Shown here one piece after another: positions 56,258 to 64,000 of a stretch of 64,000 nt of DNA. Under the pieces are notes generated by a model. The model was given only the letters and a program-made list of their open reading frames with translations, was not told the DNA's origin and did no database searches. The stretch is from Fodinibius salipaludis (GTDB lineage Bacteria > Bacteroidota > Rhodothermia > Balneolales > Balneolaceae), in the NCBI RefSeq assembly GCF_002287075.1, contig NZ_NSKE01000011.1:62001-126000 (forward strand), in the 5' to 3' direction. The position numbers were made by a program, and so were the translations under genes. How positions within the stretch are numbered: position 1 is the first letter of the stretch; every line of letters begins with the position of its first letter.

Positions 56258-56824
56258 ATGTCACTATTCAATCCCGAAACCGTTACCTGCAACGGTGAAA
56301 CATTCAGCATATATCTTACTCAGCAAGAACTTGAAGAACGAGTAGCGGAATTGGGGGATGAGCTTTCGTCGAAGTATGAGGGTAAGAATCCTATTTTTAT
56401 TGGTGTGCTCAACGGGGCGTATATTTTTCTTTCTGATTTGATGCGCCAGGTCGATATCCCCTGTGAGGTCGACTTTTTGAAGCTCAGCAGCTATGGGGAT
56501 GAAAAAGTATCGTCGGGAGAAGTAACTGACCTTAAAGATATTGATGCTGATATCGAAGACCGCCATGTGATATTGGTAGAAGATATTGTGGATACCGGGC
56601 TGTCGATGAACTATTTGGTGGACAAGTTGCAGAAAAAGAATCCCGAGTCTATTGCTACGGTAACGCTTTTGCACAAAACGGAGGCGACCCATCACGATGT
56701 ACAGCTCGATTATGTGGGATTTGAAATCCCCACGCTTTTTGTTTTGGGATATGGCCTGGATTATGCTCAGGAGGGACGAAATTTAGCACAAATTTATATC
56801 CTTGACAGTGATCCGAAAGAATAA
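56258..56824 (+). CDS. hpt: Hypoxanthine phosphoribosyltransferase
   Basis: A 188-residue purine salvage enzyme that joins hypoxanthine or guanine to PRPP. The PRPP-binding motif is VILVEDIVDTGLSMNYL (about 108-124), preceded by FIGVLNGAYIFLSDL at about 47-61. Together with tilS the pair is conserved next to each other in many bacteria. Last gene of the six-gene run, with the tRNA-Ser promoter beginning 34 bp downstream. Confidence 0.95.
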   Translation: MSLFNPETVTCNGETFSIYLTQQELEERVAELGDELSSKYEGKNPIFIGVLNGAYIFLSDLMRQVDIPCEVDFLKLSSYGDEKVSSGEVTDLKDIDADIEDRHVILVEDIVDTGLSMNYLVDKLQKKNPESIATVTLLHKTEATHHDVQLDYVGFEIPTLFVLGYGLDYAQEGRNLAQIYILDSDPKE

Positions 56825-56857
56825 AACTTGTTCCACAAAAGAAATATAAGTTAACTA

Positions 56858-56888
56858 TTGATAAAATTTACTAAGGCGCTTATATTTG
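56858..56888 (+). promoter_or_regulatory. Bacteroidetes-type promoter for tRNA-Ser
   Basis: -33 TTG at 56858-56860 and a perfect -7 element TATATTTG at 56881-56888, 20 bp apart, 12 bp before the tRNA. It fits the known TAnnTTTG/TTG pattern exactly and is the clearest promoter in the window. Confidence 0.85.
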
Positions 56889-56900
56889 CGACTCTTTATT

Positions 56901-56990
56901 GGAGAGGTGGCTGAGTGGTCGAAAGCGCTCCCCTGCTAAGGGAGTATACCCCCACACGGGGTATCGAGGGTTCGAATCCCTCCCTCTCCG
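56901..56990 (+). tRNA. tRNA-Ser (anticodon GCT)
   Basis: A 90-nt class II tRNA. Acceptor stem GGAGAGG pairs with CCTCTCC, discriminator G; anticodon loop CTGCTAA with anticodon GCT at 56935-56937; long variable arm TACCCC/GGGGTA; T loop TTCGAAT between GAGGG and CCCTC. CCA is not encoded. It decodes AGC/AGU serine codons. Confidence 0.97.
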
Positions 56991-57002
56991 CTCAACTACG
57001 CT

Positions 57003-57052
57003 AAAGCTTCGTTGAGCAGGCTCGGAAAAGCTTGCTCGGCGAAGCTTTTTTT
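57003..57052 (+). terminator. Strong intrinsic terminator after tRNA-Ser
   Basis: AAAGCTTCG and CGAAGCTTT (9 bp), a tt/gg wobble pair, then GAGCAGGC and GCTTGCTC (8 bp, one wobble), with an 8-nt loop and TTTT directly after, altogether about 19 bp. It ends the tRNA transcript. Confidence 0.88.
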
Positions 57053-57089
57053 ATTCAAAATAAGAGAGAACATTTATGTGGTTTTATCT

Positions 57090-57114
57090 GGATACAATGC
57101 TCTGCGTTGTATCC
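57090..57114. repeat. Palindromic hairpin between tRNA-Ser and yjbQ
   Basis: GGATACAA ... TTGTATCC with a 9-nt interior that can extend pairing by GC/GC (one T-G wobble). No T-run follows in either direction. It is not similar enough to the TAGCAGGG hairpins to be called the same REP family. Confidence 0.5.
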
Positions 57115-57187
57115 AATTTATTTATTTGTCAATCTCATTCCATAGCTCTACAGCGGAACGTATCCCGACAAATCCTGAAGAAATATG

Positions 57188-57607
57188 CTATTCTCCGTGT
57201 AGCGTTACGACCAGTTTACGAGGACCGCCGCTATTGCGGTGTTCGCATAAATAAATGCCTTGCCAGGTTCCAAGATTTACTTTACCGTTGGTAATTGGAA
57301 TGGAAACCGAATGCCCCAAGAGTGAGCTTTTAATATGTGAAGTCATATCATCGGGCCCCTCAAGCGTGTGCTCATAGAGGGACGTATCTTCCGGAACCAT
57401 GCGCTTAAAGTGGGAGGCAAAATCCCTTCGAACTGAAGGATCAGCATTCTCATTAATGGTGAGGCTGGCGCTGGTATGCTGGATAAAGATATGCGCAATT
57501 CCTGTATTGATATTCTTGATTTCCGGAATTTCTTTTAGAATTTCATCAGTAATAATGTGATATCCCCGAGATTTGGGAGAGAGGGTGATATTCTTTTGAT
57601 GCCACAT
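57188..57607 (-). CDS. YjbQ-family (secondary thiamine-phosphate synthase) protein
   Basis: A 139-residue protein of the UPF0047/YjbQ family. The core HTSASLTINENADPSVRRDF (about 46-65) and the C-terminal GTWQGIYLCEHRN (about 113-125) with His and Glu residues are diagnostic. Members have weak thiamine-phosphate synthase activity in vitro; the true role is unsettled. Downstream of the SDR gene on the same strand with a 61-nt gap. Confidence 0.92.
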   Translation of the reverse strand: MWHQKNITLSPKSRGYHIITDEILKEIPEIKNINTGIAHIFIQHTSASLTINENADPSVRRDFASHFKRMVPEDTSLYEHTLEGPDDMTSHIKSSLLGHSVSIPITNGKVNLGTWQGIYLCEHRNSGGPRKLVVTLHGE

Positions 57608-57668
57608 AGTTTCATGTAAGAATGTAGGATTAGGAATTTGTTACGCGTTTCACTTTTCCCCATGTCAG

Positions 57669-58445
57669 TTATCCAAATAAACCTTTAATATTACCACCGT
57701 CGTGACTGATGGTTTGGCCCGTTACATAAGAGGCATGGGGAGATAAAATCCATCCCGCCAGTGAAGCCAGCTCCTCACCTTTCCCAAAACGTCCAACCGG
57801 AACAGAAGCTTCCATCTCTTCTCGAACCTCCTCCATTGATTTGTCGGATTCATCAACTGCTTTTTTTATAACCCGTTCTATGGCAGGAGTATCGTGTGAT
57901 CCCGGCGCGAGCACATTTACTGTAACGCCCTGTTTGGCAACTTCCTGGGATAACGACTTGGCAAATCCCACCACTCCGGCACGGAATGAGTTGCTGAGCA
58001 CAAGTGACGGGATAGGTTGTTTCACCGACTGACTTTCCACAAATAGAATGCGTCCGTATTCTTTTGAGGTAAAGTAGGAGACCAGTCGAAGTACCAGCTC
58101 AATTTTCCAACGCATTACATTTTTGTATGCTTCATCCCAATCATAAATAGCGGTTTCGAGTGGACTTAGGGCCGGTGGTCCGCCGGCATTTACTACCACG
58201 CCGTGGAGCTGTTCATTACCAATGGCCGCTTCAATTTCGTTATGGGTATCGTCATCCGTTAAATCACCGGCTACAATATCCACCTGGTCATCGTATGATT
58301 CTTTGAGCTCATTAAGCTTGTTTTCTCGGCGGGCAATGGCAATAACCGTTGCTCCTTCATCAAGCAATAGTTCTGCAATCGCTCTTCCAAATCCGCTACT
58401 TGCGCCGCAAACAATAAATCGCTGGTCTTCAATTTTTAAATCCAT
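57669..58445 (-). CDS. SDR-family oxidoreductase with altered active site
   Basis: A 258-residue Rossmann protein. The cofactor motif is GASSGFGRA (about 14-22) and VNAGGP lies at about 85-90. The catalytic serine is near Ser138, but the Tyr-x-x-x-Lys expected 13 residues later reads Ser151-Asn-Ser-Phe-Arg155. So the proton-donor tyrosine is absent and lysine is replaced by arginine. Some SDR relatives show this pattern and may be non-catalytic or use other residues. Upstream of YjbQ, same strand. Confidence 0.88.
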   Translation of the reverse strand: MDLKIEDQRFIVCGASSGFGRAIAELLLDEGATVIAIARRENKLNELKESYDDQVDIVAGDLTDDDTHNEIEAAIGNEQLHGVVVNAGGPPALSPLETAIYDWDEAYKNVMRWKIELVLRLVSYFTSKEYGRILFVESQSVKQPIPSLVLSNSFRAGVVGFAKSLSQEVAKQGVTVNVLAPGSHDTPAIERVIKKAVDESDKSMEEVREEMEASVPVGRFGKGEELASLAGWILSPHASYVTGQTISHDGGNIKGLFG

Positions 58446-58556
58446 ATTGGTAAATAATCAATAATTTCTATTTAACAACTAATAACAATGAGGTTTGTTA
58501 ATGTAACTGTTCAGTATCAGTCATGCCAAAATCGTGTTATTGATCTTGCTACTAAA

Positions 58557-59858
58557 TCAGCTAAAGTCAAAATCCTCAAAATGTATATGCTTACCAAGTA
58601 CTTGTAGCTCTCTAAACTCTTTGAACAGAGACTGTCTCATTTCTTTAGGACCACAGATAAAGATTTCCCGATTATTTAAATCCACGATATCATTTGCTGA
58701 TAAAAAGCCCTCCCGATCAGCCCTGATCAGATGGAAAGAAAATCCGTTCAGTTGGTTTTCCAGCTCTTCGAATTTTTTTAGGTGAACAGCTTCTTCTGTT
58801 CTGTTAACACAATAGTAAAGATCGGTATTGAAATTGGCTGGAATGGGGCTCTCTTCTAAGTTATTAGCCCAGCTGATAAAGGGAGCAATTCCAACCCCAC
58901 CGGCGATCCAGATTTGAGGATGGTCGTATTTTTTGTAATCAAATCGGCCGTACGGACCTTCAATTAAAGCTTTAACGCCCGGTTTAAGTGTTTGATAAAG
59001 ATGATTTGTGTAATCGCCCAGGGCTTTAACAATGATTGTTATATGATCGTCAGATGGGGTACTACAGATCGTAAATGGATGAGCCTCACGACTTATCTTT
59101 GGATCTGAATAACTAAAAAAACAAAATTGTCCGGGCGTAAATTGTAGCTGCTTGCCATTTGGGAAAAGGGTGATTCCCATGACTTGGTTATTAGGCCGGT
59201 CTATATGTTGGACGGTATATGATTTTTTGTCAGCCAGCCATTTATAGAAAATGGACTTGTATAAAAAGCTAATAACGCCCAGAACAGCGAATAAGCCAAG
59301 GTATACAGCAAGAAATGGATTGGTACTGATTAATTCATCCAAAAGGAAAATATGGAGGATAAACAGGATGAAAATTATGCCTGTAAGTTTATGGGTGAGC
59401 TTCCATTTATCGTAGGGGATTTTAATAACAAGAGTAATCAGCATCAGTAAAATAAATCCCTAAGTTGCCCAACTGCCAAGGTCAATAGCCAGTCGGTGGT
59501 GGGTGGGGAACGCATATTGTAATGCTTTACCCACATCTTGTGGAACCCATCGAGCGGCTAATGCTATAGGGTGATAGAGAATCAGGAAGAAGGCTATTTT
59601 GCCAATGCTATGATGTGTCTGGTAAACTTTATCTAACCCACCAAAGAGATCTTCAATCCATATTACCCGGGTAGATAGTACAAGAGAAAGAGAGTACATA
59701 ATAAATCCCATAATGCCTGCCACCTGGCTGGTGTAGATAAACCATGGTTTTAAGTTGTGGCGAAAGGTTGTTTCGGGATAAGATAATGCCCAAAGTGGTA
59801 TGGCCAGAATGGGGAGACCGTATATAATGGCGTTAGCTAATTTTCTTTTGCTAATCAT
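58557..59858 (-). pseudogene. Ferric-reductase-like flavocytochrome interrupted by one in-frame UAG
   Basis: Two reading frames in the same phase, parted by a single amber codon (CTA on the plus strand at 59460-59462). Read through, they give about 432 residues: a ferric-reductase-like transmembrane domain (about 1-220) and a ferredoxin-NADP reductase domain (about 220-432, with FAD motif AHPFTICSTP, NADPH motif IAGGVGIAPFISW and CGPKEMRQSLF). Heme histidines 82/83 and 96 are before the stop (residue 133); 156 and 169 are after it. Neither piece alone can hold two hemes. The rest of the sequence is intact, so the loss is recent or the stop is suppressed. Start ATG 59858. Confidence 0.8.
59460..59462 (-). 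other. In-frame amber codon
   Basis: TAG on the minus strand, between AGT TGG GCA ACT and GGA TTT ATT TTA CTG, in the frame of both halves of the ferric-reductase-like gene. A TAT or TAC tyrosine, CAG, TTG or TGG is one change away. Confidence 0.85.
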
Positions 59859-59864
59859 TGCCAA

Positions 59865-60183
59865 GTAGACTTATGGTATATGCTGGATGGGGGCCAGCTC
59901 CAGCTGAATGAATTCAAAAAGCATCAATTTTGCTATGAATTCATAATGTATAGCTACCCCTGATGGCAATCAACAGGAACAACTGCATTATCGCAGCACA
60001 AAGAAAAAATAATGCGAATAAGGAATTGGGAAGATAAAACCGTATCTTTGCTGGCTAAATTTTATAGGATTGTCGGTACTCATCAATACGCACTTACTGT
60101 GTCATTTAAAGTAAATTTAGGGTGGCATCATAGCATTTAAGTAGTGTTTGAGGCACTCAATCCGATTTTAATCAATACAGGTT
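59865..60183. other. Intergenic control region before typA
   Basis: About 319 bp between divergent genes, AT-rich. No reading frame. A TATCTTTG at 60043-60050 matches the Bacteroidetes -7 element; the nearest upstream TTG is only 14 bp away, less than usual, so the promoter call is tentative. Nothing else was seen. Confidence 0.4.
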
Positions 60184-62004
60184 ATGTACAAGGATATTAG
60201 AAATATTGCGATTATTGCTCATGTTGACCACGGTAAAACAACGTTGGTTGATGAAATGTTAAAACAGAGCGGTACGTTTCGCGAAAATGAAGAGGTTGCC
60301 GAGCGTGTGATGGATTCCGGTGATCTGGAGAAAGAAAAAGGAATTACGATTAGTTCAAAGAATACTGCCGTAAAGTGGGGGGATACCAAAATAAATATTG
60401 TGGATACGCCCGGTCACGCCGATTTTGGCGGAGAGGTAGAGCGTATCCTTAAAATGGTAAATGGTGTGATAATTTTAGTGGATGCCGCCGAAGGGCCGCT
60501 TCCGCAAACTAAGTTTGTACTTCGTAAGTCATTGCAGCTGGGATACGAGCCCATCGTTGTTATCAACAAGATTGACCGTAAGGACGCACGTCCTGATGAA
60601 GTATTGAATGAAATTTTTGATCTCTTTGTGGTGCTTGATGCCACAAATGAGCAACTCGATTTTCCCATTATTTATGCTGAAGGTATTAACGGCATCGCAA
60701 AAAGTGAACTTGAAGAAGACAATGACGATTTAAGTCCGCTTTTTGAGCAGATTATTGAAACTATTCCTGCACCTGAGCAGGTGATGGATGCTCCTTTTAA
60801 AATGCTGGTGAGCAGTATGGATTGGAGCGATTATGTAGGACGTATTGCTATCGGACGTGTGGAACAGGGAACCATTGAGCAGGGGCAACAGATTGCACTG
60901 CTCGATCGTAATGGAGATCTCAAAGAGAAGGCCAAGGCGACAAAACTTTTTACCTTTAATGGATTAAAGCGTGAACCCGTTGAAAAGGCGATAGCCGGAG
61001 ATATTTTTGCACTGGCCGGATATGAGAAGGTAGATATCGGTGATACGCTTACAGCTACCACCGATATGACAGCATTGGATTATTATGATATCGACCAGCC
61101 GACTATGGCAATGTTTTTCCGTGTGAATGATTCGCCATTTGCAGGATTGGAAGGAGATTATGTGACATCGAATCAAATTAAAGATCGGCTGATGCGTGAG
61201 ACTCGCACCAATGTTTCTATTGAAGTGGAGCAAACCGAAGATCCTGATATTTATAAAGTGTCCGGACGCGGTGAACTGCAGCTGGCTATCCTTATCGAGA
61301 CGATGCGTCGCGAGGGATATGAATTTTCAGTATCTCGTCCCGAAGTGCTCTACCAAGAAATCGATGGGCAAAAGCACGAGCCTTTTGAAGAGGTGGTTGT
61401 AGATGTTCATGAAGATTACAGCAATCGAGTTATCGATAATTTGCAGCAGCGGAAAGGAATAATGACATCGATGACGCAAGAGGGAGAAAACAATCGCCTT
61501 ATTTTTAAGGTGCCTTCTCGCGGTTTGATTGGTTTTCGTGGTGAAATGCTTACCGAAACGCGAGGTACGGGTATTATGCATCAACAGTTTGATGCTTATG
61601 AGCCTTTTGCAGGAAAAATTCCGGGCCGTAATAGTGGAACTTTGATTTCACTGGAAAAAGGAGAAGTGACCAGTTATGCGCTTGAGGGGCTACAAGATCG
61701 CGGTACGTTCTTGGTTGAGCCGGGCGACAAAGTTTATGAGGGACAAGTTGTAGGTATTAATAACCGTTCTGATGATCTGGTGGTTAATGTTGTAAAGAAG
61801 AAAAATCTGACAAATCATCGTGCCACACAAAGTGCGGATGCGGTAAAAATTGATCCCGCTAAAAAGATGAGCCTGGAGCAGTGCATCGAGTTTATTGACG
61901 ATGATGAGCTGTTGGAAGTAACGCCCAAGAGCCTGCGAATTCGTAAAAAATATCTTGACTTCAACGAGCGGAAAAGAGCAAAGAAGAACAAGGAATTTGC
62001 ATAA
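60184..62004 (+). CDS. typA: Translational GTPase TypA/BipA
   Basis: A 606-residue ribosome-binding GTPase. G1 is AHVDHGKTT (about 11-19), G3 DTPGHADF (about 71-78) and G4 NKID (about 128-131). Beta-barrel domain II (about 200-290) and EF-G-like domains III and V (about 300-470) follow, with the BipA-specific C-terminal domain (about 480-606). It aids ribosome assembly and stress adaptation. Starts with ATG at 60184; monocistronic with a terminator 25 bp after its stop. Confidence 0.96.
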   Translation: MYKDIRNIAIIAHVDHGKTTLVDEMLKQSGTFRENEEVAERVMDSGDLEKEKGITISSKNTAVKWGDTKINIVDTPGHADFGGEVERILKMVNGVIILVDAAEGPLPQTKFVLRKSLQLGYEPIVVINKIDRKDARPDEVLNEIFDLFVVLDATNEQLDFPIIYAEGINGIAKSELEEDNDDLSPLFEQIIETIPAPEQVMDAPFKMLVSSMDWSDYVGRIAIGRVEQGTIEQGQQIALLDRNGDLKEKAKATKLFTFNGLKREPVEKAIAGDIFALAGYEKVDIGDTLTATTDMTALDYYDIDQPTMAMFFRVNDSPFAGLEGDYVTSNQIKDRLMRETRTNVSIEVEQTEDPDIYKVSGRGELQLAILIETMRREGYEFSVSRPEVLYQEIDGQKHEPFEEVVVDVHEDYSNRVIDNLQQRKGIMTSMTQEGENNRLIFKVPSRGLIGFRGEMLTETRGTGIMHQQFDAYEPFAGKIPGRNSGTLISLEKGEVTSYALEGLQDRGTFLVEPGDKVYEGQVVGINNRSDDLVVNVVKKKNLTNHRATQSADAVKIDPAKKMSLEQCIEFIDDDELLEVTPKSLRIRKKYLDFNERKRAKKNKEFA

Positions 62005-62028
62005 GTAAGGGTATAGATATTTTTTAAA

Positions 62029-62060
62029 GAGGGCTTTCACTAACTGTGATAGCCCTTTTC
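62029..62060 (+). terminator. Intrinsic terminator of typA
   Basis: GGGCT-TTCAC and GTGAT-AGCCC form a 10-bp stem with one T-T mismatch and a 5-nt loop, then a TTTTCTATTTT run. Confidence 0.8.
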
Positions 62061-62431
62061 TATTTTGTCTAATTTCTATTCTTAGATCTAAAAAGGGTTA
62101 CTTAAATTCTTGTCTTTTAAACAGTAGAGGCGCTTTATTTTATTACATACAATGAGCTGTTATTGGTGATACTATTTTTCTGAAAGAAATGTAGTTCTCC
62201 CCTTGAATATTATTAAAATTTGCTCCCTAAATTACTGAGGAAGTAAGTTGCTTTACCCATCTTTATATTGTTTTATTCTGCGATTGTGTTCAAAATTTAT
62301 CCCTTTCATAAAAATAAGTTCATAAAGGTTAAAAAATTATAATATGAGGGGTGTCCGTAAATTTATTTTATTAGAAAATCAAATGGGAGACCATTTATCA
62401 ATTAAATAATTCATCAAAAAATAATAGTACT
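62061..62431. other. Gene-free stretch before the curlin-like gene
   Basis: About 370 bp of AT-rich DNA after the typA terminator. No reading frame and no clear TAnnTTTG box was found. It is probably the regulatory region of the amyloid gene, which would be expected to be tightly controlled. Confidence 0.4.
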
Positions 62432-63154
62432 ATGAAGAGGTCTATATATATAACACTCATATTCTTAACTTTTACTTCGTTAGCTTTTGCTCAGTCAAAT
62501 ACGTCTGATGTTGATCAGTCGGGAGATGAGCATCTCACGAATATTCTGCAATCAGGTGAGTCAAATGATTCTGATGTTACCCAAAAAGGCGAATCGGGGG
62601 AAGTCTTTATTACCCAAATGGGTGATTTGAATACTGCCGACGCAGTCCAGGATGGTGATAACGATTTAACCATTAACTCTGAGGGGACATCAAATGAAGC
62701 TATTTCGGAACAATCAGGTTCTTATAATTCCGGTCTTATTTTTCAATTAGGCAGCAACAACGCAGCTGATATCACTCAAGCCGGAACAGACAACGATGTG
62801 TTTGTTACCCAAGAAACTGATTATGCTCAGGCTACTGTTAATCAAGATGGGGAGCTCAACTACTCTGATATTTATCAGTATGGTGGTGCAACTTCTGCAT
62901 CCGAAGGAAATACTTATACTGTTGACCAACCCGGTGATTTCAGTACGGTATTTGGTACGCAAGATGGCATAAGCAACTCTATGACTGCTACCCAAAGTGG
63001 AGAAGGACAAGATCTATGGTTCGACCAATCTGGTACCGGAAACTCACTTGATGTTGCTCAAAGTGGATTGTTAGGTAGCGGTTCTGTTAACCATTCTGCA
63101 TATGTTACGCAAGATGGTATGAATAATACTACTGTTATTGATCAATCTAACTAA
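62432..63154 (+). CDS. Curlin-repeat (CsgA/CsgB-like) amyloid protein
   Basis: A 240-residue exported protein with a signal peptide (about 1-21, LAFAQ). The mature part holds about nine repeats of about 22 residues following S/N-x5-Q-x-G-x2-N-x5-Q-x-G, for example SDVTQKGESGEVFITQMGD, ADITQAGTDNDVFVTQ and SLDVAQSGLLGSGSVN. This is the curlin pattern in which aligned Gln and Asn ladders drive cross-beta fibre assembly. The repeats are Asp/Ser/Asn-rich and lack Cys. It likely forms extracellular functional amyloid or a fibre minor subunit. No csgEFG genes are in the window; the following lipoprotein is the only neighbour to hand. Confidence 0.85.
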   Translation: MKRSIYITLIFLTFTSLAFAQSNTSDVDQSGDEHLTNILQSGESNDSDVTQKGESGEVFITQMGDLNTADAVQDGDNDLTINSEGTSNEAISEQSGSYNSGLIFQLGSNNAADITQAGTDNDVFVTQETDYAQATVNQDGELNYSDIYQYGGATSASEGNTYTVDQPGDFSTVFGTQDGISNSMTATQSGEGQDLWFDQSGTGNSLDVAQSGLLGSGSVNHSAYVTQDGMNNTTVIDQSN

Positions 63155-63161
63155 AAGATTG

Positions 63162-63202
63162 ATTGCCGGCTTAAATGGAATCATAATTTTTTGGCCGGCA
63201 AT
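63162..63202. other. Hairpin between curlin-like gene and lipoprotein
   Basis: ATTGCCGGC and GCCGGCAAT form a 9-bp GC-rich stem with a 23-nt loop, no T-run after it. It could be an mRNA processing or partial-termination element that lets the two genes be expressed at different levels. Confidence 0.5.
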
Positions 63203-63298
63203 ACTTAATAAACAGCAGTTATGGTGATGGATCTTATCGTCTCAGATAGGACTATTTATCATATATATTACTAATAAAAAAAAGAGGGAATATTAATT

Positions 63299-64000
63299 AT
63301 GAGTTATTTTAAAAAGAGAGCTAAATTACTGTTTGTGCTATGCATCGGTTTGCTGGTAGGTTTATCCGGATGCGATAACAGCGAGATCACAAACTCTGAT
63401 TCTTCATCGAATGAAGAACTTGAGGCTGTTGAAGGCAAGACTAATACTTTAGACCGCCCGGCTCTTTCAAGCCAGGAAATGAAAGAGCGGCTGCAAGAGT
63501 TTGCCGAGAAGCAGGATAGAGATGGAGAAGCTATTAAACAAAAGATAAAAGATCTGTCTGATGATCAGTCTTACTTCCGTAATTTCATTTTGGAAGGAGC
63601 GATAGATGGTGATCAGTATCAGTGTTCATCAACTCCATTGGATACCTGGGTAAATAATAATGTGTACTATTCTTCCTTTGCGGAACAATTGTATGTAGCG
63701 TTTTATGGCATAGACCAGTTTCCATATATCTACAACTTACTATACGTTAATCCTCGTGAAGATCGACAAGCATTCGGAGAAAATGGCGAATATACTCGTC
63801 AAGTATACCGTGCCGACCGAAGTGTGAAGCGATTCTGGGATGTAGATCTGCGAGATGTACAAGTGGAATCGTTTCGGGGAGCTATGCTGAAAGACTTCGA
63901 TAAGGTATTTAAGGTTGTTGAAGTATTATGGCCTAGTTTTCCTGAAGACGAAAATGCAGCATTTGCTCAGGATATTGTTGATGTAGTACAAGAACCGAGT
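63299..64000 (+). CDS. Hypothetical lipoprotein, 3' end beyond window
   Basis: An open frame of 234 codons running to the window edge. The N-terminus is a lipoprotein signal (KKRAKLLFVLCIGLLVGLSGC, lipobox LSGC, Cys25), then an acidic Ser/Asn/Glu tether and a charged helical segment (EMKERLQEFAEKQDRDG). The rest is a mixed fold with many aromatics (SFAEQLYVAFYGIDQFPYIY). Not recognised. It follows the curlin-like gene by 145 bp on the same strand, so it may tether or help assemble the fibre, but that is inference from position only. Confidence 0.75.
   Translation, partial: MSYFKKRAKLLFVLCIGLLVGLSGCDNSEITNSDSSSNEELEAVEGKTNTLDRPALSSQEMKERLQEFAEKQDRDGEAIKQKIKDLSDDQSYFRNFILEGAIDGDQYQCSSTPLDTWVNNNVYYSSFAEQLYVAFYGIDQFPYIYNLLYVNPREDRQAFGENGEYTRQVYRADRSVKRFWDVDLRDVQVESFRGAMLKDFDKVFKVVEVLWPSFPEDENAAFAQDIVDVVQEPS

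Noticed and set aside
57012-57294. Plus-strand open frames after the tRNA-Ser
   Set aside because: They run through the terminator hairpin and overlap yjbQ on the other strand; no family resemblance.
62747-63010. Minus-strand open frame opposite the curlin-like gene
   Set aside because: It is an antisense shadow of a strongly repeated coding sequence.

Overview
This 64 kb window looks like a piece of chromosome from a member of the Bacteroidota/Balneolota side of the FCB group, probably a halophilic or marine genus close to Balneola, Gracilimonas or Fodinibius (an inference from gene families, not a database match). The supporting features are a FecI/FecR/SusC/SusD locus, several outer-membrane-type lipoproteins, a C-terminal FlgD-like/T9SS-like sorting domain, weak Shine-Dalgarno sequences with several TTG/GTG starts, and a tRNA-Ser promoter of the Bacteroidetes type (TTG, 20 bp, TATATTTG). 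There is no rRNA, CRISPR array, phage or intact insertion sequence. The window is mostly chromosomal housekeeping with a few accessory stretches.

Layout. 0-9.8 kb: PIN-PhoH ATPase, BaiN-like flavoprotein plus glutamate racemase, a 1374-residue secreted protein with four lamin-tail domains, a structured minus-strand leader or small RNA, a small hypothetical protein, and aspartate-semialdehyde dehydrogenase. 9.9-16.9 kb: glycyl-tRNA synthetase, Cu/Zn SOD lipoprotein, alpha/beta hydrolase, VOC protein, ABC-F ATPase, CNNM/CBS membrane protein. 17.3-24.2 kb: ECF sigma factor, FecR anti-sigma, SusC-type TonB receptor with an STN signalling domain, SusD-like lipoprotein; this is a complete cell-surface signalling and uptake unit closed by a terminator. 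24.3-27.9 kb: a tight trio of NlpC/P60 peptidase, DAP-dehydrogenase-like oxidoreductase and PBP4-type carboxypeptidase, apparently for peptidoglycan or peptide turnover. 27.9-38.8 kb: aspartokinase, trypsin-like lipoprotein, then an ion and amino-acid transport block (CPA1 antiporter with TrkA-N, small membrane protein, two tandem APC transporters with RCK_C tails, NhaA). 38.9-41.9 kb: hypothetical protein with hisS, then a decayed REP-associated tyrosine transposase with palindromic REP-like hairpins. 42-50.5 kb: quinone oxidoreductase and a surface-polysaccharide cluster (flippase, TupA-like ATP-grasp, two GT2 enzymes, sulfotransferase, YfhO). 50.6-56.8 kb: gatC, then a six-gene run ptsH-ptsI-PGI/PMI-birA-tilS-hpt. 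56.9-62 kb: tRNA-Ser(GCT) with its own promoter and strong terminator, YjbQ, a non-canonical SDR, a ferric-reductase-like gene interrupted by one in-frame amber codon, and typA. 62.4-64 kb: a curlin-repeat (amyloid) protein and a lipoprotein that runs off the edge.

The most notable items are the in-frame UAG that splits the ferric-reductase-like gene between its two heme-histidine pairs; the dead RAYT transposase carrying a REP hairpin inside its reading frame, with related palindromes nearby and 40 kb away; heptanucleotide repeat tracts in inverted pairs; a probable minus-strand RNA ending in an intrinsic terminator upstream of the lamin-tail gene; the peptidase/dehydrogenase/PBP4 trio; and the curlin-like gene with its lipoprotein neighbour. 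No convincing entirely new defence or mobile system was seen.
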